64,000 nt of DNA. It comes from Phialocephala subalpina. Lineage: Eukaryota > Ascomycota > Leotiomycetes > Helotiales > Mollisiaceae. The stretch lies in assembly GCA_900073065.1 (NCBI GenBank), contig FJOG01000040.1, positions 288,822 to 352,821 on the forward strand, written 5' to 3'. Positions 56,881 through 64,000 of the stretch are shown piece after piece. The translations under genes and the position numbers were made by a program. Positions within the stretch are counted from its first letter, which is position 1, and the number at the start of each line of letters is the position of its first letter. Below the pieces are notes generated by a model, which worked only from the letters and a program-made list of their open reading frames with translations, had not been told where the DNA came from and ran no database searches.

Positions 56881-59800
56881 ATGGCCAGGACAAGCCAGCC
56901 CCTTCGCAGCGGTTCGCCTTCAACTATGGATAGTTCAGACGGCCAGGACTTTGTAGTGCTTGACGACAAAGATATCGACGGCTACAACGAGGATGGAATT
57001 TTCCCCCTATCACCCGAGGTCCTTGCGGACATCCAGAAATGGCTTCAGCCAACGGATTACCTTGCCGACTCCAGCGAATACAACAAACACCTGAGTTCTC
57101 ACGTCCCAGGCACTGGGCTTTGGATCCAGGAGACTGAAGCCTATCGATTGTGGCACGATTCACCAGACCATGGCTCACTCTGGACCAAAGCCATTGCTGG
57201 AGCTGGTAAAAGTGTATTTGCTGCCATGATAGCAGCAAAATTGGCGGAGGATGAGACAGTCCCTGTCATATCATTCTTCTTCCGCCAGATCATCGCCACC
57301 AACCATGACCCGCAGTCTCTAGTTCGGGATTGGATTTCAATGATTCTCAAACACTCACCACCCCTTCAAGCTAAAATGAAGAAGTATATGGATGATCGAC
57401 GAACCCTTGACAACATCACGACAAACGAATTCTGGCAGGATGTGGTACAAGCTCTCGTTTCCCTCCCGAAAGTTTACTGCATAGTTGATGCTTTGGATGA
57501 GATGGACATCGACAAGCAGGACTTCTTCAGGAACTTGGTCAGTCTTGGCCGGCAAAAATCGTCGTCGATCAAGCTGTTGATGACAAGTCGTCCACTTCCA
57601 CGCATCGAAGCGTTTCTGAAGGATCCATCAATTCTCCAGGTCAGACTCGAGCAGCTAAAAGTTGACAAAGATATTGCTTTATATGTCGACTACCGCTTGA
57701 ACAGACAGTCGGAAATGAACCTAGAGCTGCGATCTGCTGTGAAGCAAACGATCGGGCTGAAGGCACAGGGCTCATTTCTCTATGCGCGATTGATGATGGA
57801 TGAGCTTTTAGACCACATGAAGCAGATGATTCCAGACATCAAATACATTCAGCGCAGCTTAGACTGGCTGCCGTTGACTTTAGAGGACATGTACAACGGG
57901 ATGCTTCTGGACCACTCGCTCCGGTCTCGAGTACCCCAGGATCTTCAGTTGACAATTCTTCAATGGGTCACGCACTCATCTCGACCGCTTCGTCTTCTCG
58001 AGCTTGCAGCAATGCTTGATTCCCAAAGTCCTTCCGGCAAAGCCACTAAGGACACCAAGGCTGTCGTCCGAGCAGCTTGTGGACCACTTCTCGAAATTCT
58101 CGAAGACGAAACTGTTTCTGTTATCCATCACTCCTTTACAGAGTTTTTGATCGACTCAGAAAGGAGCAAACGGCCATCGTCAGACGACCTGCATCCACAA
58201 TTTCCCGTTATTGATTCTCAACGGGCTCATAGAGCAATGGGACTCGCGTGTCTCAAATACCTCAGTTCTGGGTGTTTGAATGATTGGAAGATGGAAGAGA
58301 GAAGCGACCACGAGTACTTCTATCGTCCTAGAATGCAGACCCAGCAAGGAATTAAAATGCTCCATTCGTTCCTAGACTACGCAATGTATAACTGGTATGT
58401 TCACATTCGCAAAGTGGGACTACTCGATGAGCAGCTTCTTGCCGGACTGGATGACTTCATGAGCGCAGGAAATCCCTCGTTTTGCGCGTGGGTAAATATG
58501 GTCTGGCCAACGACTTCGAACCTTTCTAAGATCTCTCCACTTCATGTCTCATCCTGGGCAGGAATTCCGACCTATGTTGAACATATTCTCAAGCGTGGAG
58601 ATGAAAGCAACGGGCGCGACAACAAGGAGCGAACACCGCTCTCATGGGCATCAGCAAAAGGTCATACCGATGTTGTTCGTCTTCTGCTTGAGAAGATTGA
58701 AGATCCAGATGTAGATGACTATGATGGGCTCAAGCCATTACACTATGCAGCGATGGGAAATCACCATCCCATCGTCAAGCTTCTCCTCGCTGCCGGAGTA
58801 AGCCCGCTGACTGGAAAGATGCGAGATCCCGGGCGTTTTTGTGGTAATGCTCCATCCTCTATCGGAGAATCTCCACTATTGTATGCTTCGCGATCAGGCT
58901 CTGTAGAGTCGGTACAAGCAATGGTTCCTTACCTGGAACTCAAGGATTTGCACAATGCATTGTGTTGGGCTTCAAGCTCTGGCAAAATCCAAATCGTGGA
59001 CTTGATCCTCGCACTTCCAAATGTTTCTGCTGAGCCACCAGAGCATAGCGATACACCTCTCTTCCTTGCGTCAAGGGACTTACACTACCAAGTCATGAAG
59101 ACTCTGCTAGAGAAAGGTGCGGATCCAAACAAGACATCTACGAATTATGGACACATGGAAATGATGTCAATCTACGATATGGCAAAGTCAAAAGACCGCG
59201 GTCCAACTCCACTTCATGCAGTCTGCGGGATAAATGGTACACGGAATTACTCACGGGAGCAAGATACTGAGAATATGATAAGATGTTTCCGTCTCCTGTT
59301 GGATGCTGGTAGCAAGATTGATGCGCTTGACAAATCCGGCAGTACAGCACTGCATCATGCGATTGGTCATGGAAGTCACATTCAACCTGATCAGGCTCTT
59401 GTCAGCCTTCTGTTGCACAACGGCGCCGATCCGACTGTGCAAAATGATTTTGGAGATACACCCTTGCATTTAGTCTCCCTTAACCACGACTCTGCGTTTG
59501 TGATCAAGACACTTCTTGCCAAGGGTGCTAGTTTGGATGTAAGGCGCTCAAAAGATGGCAAAACACCACTCCATACCATGATGGATAACGTCCAAATACT
59601 TGATATCAAACCCCTGGTGCCCCATGTTAAGGACTGGAACATCCGCGATTCACATGGAGATACTCCTCTTCACATCTATCTGTCGAAGTCGTTCAGTCCG
59701 GCAGCTGCTCTCCAAGATCTTCTTGATGCCGGCGCTGATCTGAATTGTAAGAACAAGGCCGGCGAGGCCCCGATTCATTCAATCAAGGAAACATACCACG

Positions 59801-62800
59801 CTGGAAAGTCTGTCCTGCCGTCTCTTATAGCAGCCGGCGCTAGTCTGGAGACAAGAGACAGTGATGGGCGAACATTCCTTCTGCGCCTACTGCAAGGCAA
59901 TCTGTACAATGCCCAAGGCTCATTGAAACATCTCTTAGATCTCGGCGCAAAGATCGACGCTTGTGACAACAATGGCGACAGTGTTCTGCATCTTGTATGC
60001 AGAAGAAATCGCGATCCAGATTTGGTAGGTTAGTCCCGGATACTTCTTGACGTATATGCTAATATATGACTAGGTTCAAACTCTCGTGGCCGCTGGAGCC
60101 AATCAACTCTCTACAAATCATTCTGGAAATACACTTCTCCACGAAATCCTAGCCGGCTACAGTATAGGACAGATAGAGCATACTATTCGCCTCATTGACA
60201 TTTTCTTGGACGCCGGCATCCCTGCTGGGGCTCGCAACAATTTTGGGCAAACACCTTTCCACCTCGCATGCAACAGTTGTCCGCCGCAGAATTTGGGTTC
60301 TAGCAAGGCGGACCCTCTGGAGGAGATACTGAAGACCAAATTTGTCGCCTTTGTCAACGCCGAGGACAACCATGGCATTCGGCCAATACATCAAGCAGCT
60401 GCCAAATCTGAAGAGCTCGTAGCGAGACTGATTCTCCATGGTGCAGATGCTACGGCTGTGACGAACGATGATATGACCATACTCCATATCGCTGCGAGAG
60501 CGAGACAGAGTAACATAATTGGTTTTCTTTTAGATCATTTCTCCAAACTAGGTCGAACCGACATGTTAGACATGAAAGACAAAACTGGCCGCACTGCCCT
60601 TCATTATGCGTGCCGATCTGGACGTCCGGAAAGTGTAGCCCTCTTGCTCCGAGCTGGAGCTTCTCCAAACACTCTGGACAAACAGAATAATTCGCCGCTC
60701 CACGCTTGTGCTGAGTTCGAACACGATAGAAGACAGCGAACCACCGATATCGAAAGACCAGATCCGTGAGTAAACAGGGGATACACCTTTTTTCCTCTTT
60801 ACGATGTCTTATGATATTTCTCCGAAGGCATTCTCCTGAAACATTCTTGAAAGGGCAATTACTGACTCCCCCATCTTCTAGATTACGACCTTCGCAACAG
60901 GAAATCCCGTATCATATGCGTCACCAACATCGCCAAGCATTGTCGGGTAATGTGTCGACAGAGGATGGTACGACCAGGATCCGAGACATTGTCCGCCTCT
61001 TGTTGGATCATGGCGCGGCAGTGGCTACTGAGTCAAACTCTTCTGGGTTTTCTCGAGTCTCCTTACCCATCCAAACCGCCGTCGCTGAAGGTTGTGCCGA
61101 GATGGTTGACGAATTGATGCCCCATATGGAAGCATACAATGCAGCATCTAACAAGAAGCAAGGATTCGCATATTGGAGCACGAGTCATCGCATGCCGTTC
61201 CAGGAACGCTATCTCCTCAACGCAACCAAACCAGACATCTCGAAGGATGATTTCAAGGATGGAGATGCGACGAGACTTTGCAATCATTTGCTTGCCTTAG
61301 GGCAGCATAAAGCCATCGAGGAATTGCCAGCAATGGGTGCTGATTTCTCACCCAGAGTCGGCCACCAAAACGACTTTCTCACTGTACTGGCACAACTTGG
61401 TTACGTGTCGACTTTCGAGAAGCTCGGACTGTCTGTTCAGAAGCCTGGCTGGATCAATGGGATTGTACATCCCACACACAAGGTCCACGAACTCGTCAGG
61501 CCATACCTCATCACAGCTGCTCAGAGAGAACTACCGAATCTTGACATGATCAAGCTTATTGTGGAGAAATTCGGTGCCGATGTCAATATCCAGCCTGTAA
61601 CTTCTGTGTACCAGTCTGGAGGAGGGTACAAGTATCCGCCTGACGAAAGCGCGTTGCATGTTCTGGTACGTGGTTGTCATTGGTGGCAGACTGAAGCTAT
61701 TGAATACTTGCTTTCGAAGGGGGCCAATACCGAGGCAAAGAATCAGAATGGTCGAACACCTTTGAACCTTGCTGTCAGCAATGACCATTGCTATGGTACC
61801 TACCGCCGAAGGGAAACTGCGAAGATACTTCTCGAACATGGCGCAAACCCCAACAGTATGGACGACAACGGATTGACCTGCCTCAACAAGGCAATGCATG
61901 ATATTGAACTGGTCCGTCTTCTGATCAAGCACGGAGCAGACATCTCTCTCGGAGATCAGCCTATCCTATTTTCCGCCATTACTGCTATGAACGTCGCTGC
62001 CGTAGCTGTGATTTTGGAATCTGGTGCGGACTGCAATTCACAACCTAACCCTATTGATAGGTCAAAGCTTCCACGCCACGAACAAGATATCAGACCGCAT
62101 GATCTCGAGTTGTACCCACTCCACTATGCTGCGAGCCACAAGTTTAACAACCCGAAGACTCGAGACTCTGCCATTAATATTGTCAAATTGTTGTTACACA
62201 ACGGAGCAGATCCTTACTTGAATTCCAGTGATGACTCGATCATCATACATGACATCATCAAGTCTGGAGGCATTCTGCAGCCATTCCTGGAGCTCCCCGA
62301 TCTCAAACTGGAATATCGAGACCAAAAAGGTCGAACACTTCTTCTTGCGGCCTCAAAATCAAACGGTGGGACCAATTCACCGAGCTCGTCTTCGGAAACA
62401 ACCAACACCACATTCAAATCCCACGAAGATCGAGCCAAGGAACACCAAAGGCTGACTGCAAGCGATCCATCTCTCTGCCGTACAATCTACGATATGGGCG
62501 GCGATTTAGCAGCCACCGACAATGAGGGGAACAATGCACTACATTTACTCCTCGAAGGCAGTCCTCACAACAATGAGGAGTTCAAGAAGACTTTCCGCAT
62601 TTTCATCGAGAAGGCCCCCACGCTCGTCAGCCAAAAGAACACACAAGGCAACACACCATTTCATCTTGCGATTTCCCACAACCAAATGTGGTCCGCGGAA
62701 ACACTGATGGGAGCTGGCGCCGATCCGCTCGACAAGGACGGAAAAGGAAACACGCCCCTTCATTACTTTGCTCCCAGCCTTTGCTCATTCATTGCCGACA

Positions 62801-63303
62801 TGGAAGCCATCCCTCGCTTCAAGAAGTATCTCGATCTCCGTCTGGACATAAACGAGAAAAATAATGTCGGCGAGACTCCAATGTTCAAATATTTCGGCGG
62901 CGGGTACGAATCGTGGGAAGGTGGAAAGCGTGGCCACCGGAAACACTACACACCGCTCGAGGACGCTGGTGCCGATTTGTTTGTGACGAATAACGACGGC
63001 GAGACGCTACTTCATTTGGTTGCGAAGCAAGCAAATAATGGCAGCATGAATCATATATACAAGTCTGACACGGTGGACACCTTCAAGTTCTTAATGGAGA
63101 AGGGATTGGATCCCATGACGGAAGACAAGAATCAGAGAACGGCTTTGGTAAGTGTTTTTTCCCATGCAATAGATGAGTTTGCTGACGATTTATAGGATGT
63201 GGCTGCCGCGTGTTCAAACCATGCCGTGCTTGCTCTGTTCCAGAGGAACAAAACCCAAACAATGCTTTCGAAGAACGAGGAGTCGGACTCCGAAGAAGAC
63301 TAG
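56881..63303 (+). CDS. NACHT-ankyrin protein (fungal NLR-like), very large
   Basis: A STAND-class ATPase/GTPase with ankyrin repeats, like fungal NLR-type proteins that sense non-self or control cell death; the actual role is inferred. Four exons (56881-60024, 60074-60765, 60882-63147, 63196-63303) encode 2,069 residues. An N-terminal stretch of about 100 residues has no recognised effector fold. The NACHT-like part has the P-loop KAIAGAGKSVFAAMIAA at about residue 107 and Walker B VYCIVDALDEMD at 198, then LLMTSRPLPRIEAF. From about residue 560 to the end lie many ankyrin repeats with the usual TPLHxA and V(V/I)xLLL core (for example RTPLSWASAKGHTDVVRLLL). The start at 56881 is the first ATG in frame. 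The acidic tail is EESDSEED. Confidence 0.88.
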
Positions 63304-63934
63304 TAAAATATTACCAGAACTGAGCGATACTTCCTCACACATATATGGCGATCATATCCGGGTGCGTTTATTGAAGCAGCAGCAGAGTAGAAGATTGCAG
63401 CTTTGCCGTCGAGATTGTATGAAAGGACATGGATTCTACGGAAAGTATGCTCACTACGTATTAGTCTACGCGGACAGTGTAGCTAGTGTAGCTTGACGCC
63501 GCATTGTATGCCGCGTATCAGAAGCTACAGAGCCTCAACGGCAATTGATTTGGCGTCCTTGGGAAAGTACGGAGTTGGTGATTCGGTGATGGCTACGCCG
63601 CAGCTAGCGAATGCCCCAATGAGATTCCGCATCCATATTCCGACTCCGTATTACGCTTGATTTTCCGAGCAGCCTCGGACTTATCAAGACGTACAATGAA
63701 TCCATACAGCCATGTGAAGAGGTATAAGTAGGTGTCTCTTCCTCTTTTTCTTAAGTTTTCGTTCAAATCTCTAAGAATTTTTCTCTCCTACTCAAGTCGA
63801 GTCTGTTTTATATCCCCTCCGCTCTTCGTAACACACCTTCGCAACAACTCTATCCTCACAACTTCTCTCCCTCGCCACAGTTCAAAACATCACCAACACT
63901 ACCTTCACATTCCAACCACCAAGCATCATTCAAA
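63304..63934. promoter_or_regulatory. Promoter and leader of the gene at the right edge
   Basis: About 630 bases. From about 63730 the sequence becomes strongly C/T-rich (TCTCTTCCTCTTTTTC, then CAACTCTATCCTCACAACTTC), a typical highly used fungal promoter and leader. No gene is supported in it. Confidence 0.45.
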
Positions 63935-64000
63935 ATGCCATCCCTCCTCCACAAAGCCGCAGCCCTCGACACCCTCGCACACAAGTCCCTCCTCACATCA
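63935..64000 (+). CDS. Start of an unidentified gene (cut by window)
   Basis: After a long C/T-rich leader, ATG at 63935 (context CAAAATGCC, with A at -3) opens a frame that stays open for 22 codons to the edge: MPSLLHKAAALDTLAHKSLL. The leader and start context strongly suggest a real gene; the residues are too few to name a family. Confidence 0.55.
   Translation, partial: MPSLLHKAAALDTLAHKSLLTS

Noticed and set aside
1..64000. CRISPR arrays, rRNA genes, complete transposons or biosynthetic megasynthases
   Set aside because: None were seen: no spaced direct repeats, no transposase or reverse transcriptase motifs, and no PKS, NRPS or terpene synthase domains.

Overview
The window is nuclear DNA from a filamentous ascomycete, most likely from the Leotiomycetes/Helotiales or a close relative. 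That placement is an inference from gene style, not a search. Genes carry one to five short introns, mostly 45 to 65 bases, with GTAAGT/GTACGT donors, CTAAC/CTGAC-like branch sites and CAG/TAG acceptors. The families are typical of Pezizomycotina: HET, NACHT-ankyrin, BTB, 2EXR, SAT4-type membrane proteins, RTA1, Zn2Cys6 and an ascomycete laccase ending in DSGL. Genes lie singly on both strands with AT-rich or pyrimidine-rich spacers. No rRNA, CRISPR or intact transposon was found.

Bases 1-16,700 are mostly housekeeping: a saccharopine dehydrogenase-like gene cut by the window edge, ribosomal protein eL43 (RPL43), a RING-H2 plus PHD finger protein with a reading-frame break, mitochondrial ribosomal protein mL46 (MRPL17), a D-amino-acid oxidase, tRNA-Arg(ACG), a GMC oxidoreductase with an unusual N-terminus, a gamma-glutamylcyclotransferase-like protein and an amino-acid permease.

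Bases 16,700-28,700 are accessory. They hold a decayed RNase III-like gene, a BTB gene, a second BTB-like gene built from two fused copies of one module (intron included), an HNH-endonuclease-like gene and a 2EXR gene.

Bases 28,700-44,300 hold metabolism, transport and membrane genes: a UDP-glycosyltransferase, an opsin-related protein lacking the retinal lysine, an RTA1 protein, a Zn2Cys6 regulator, a broken RBR (RING-IBR) gene with RIP-like stop codons, and a divergent FAD-monooxygenase/MFS exporter pair. The last pair could work together on a small aromatic compound.

Bases 44,300-64,000 hold a HET-domain gene with a C-terminal WW domain, a SAT4-type membrane protein, a DUF7704-like protein, a laccase, a 3.2 kb gene-poor stretch, a very large NACHT-ankyrin (NLR-like) gene and the start of one more gene at the right edge. 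The HET and NACHT genes suggest non-self recognition capacity. No single coherent new pathway is evident. The most notable signals are the duplicated BTB-like gene, the RIP-like RBR relic with hydrophobic repeats, the RNase III relic and the NLR-like giant.
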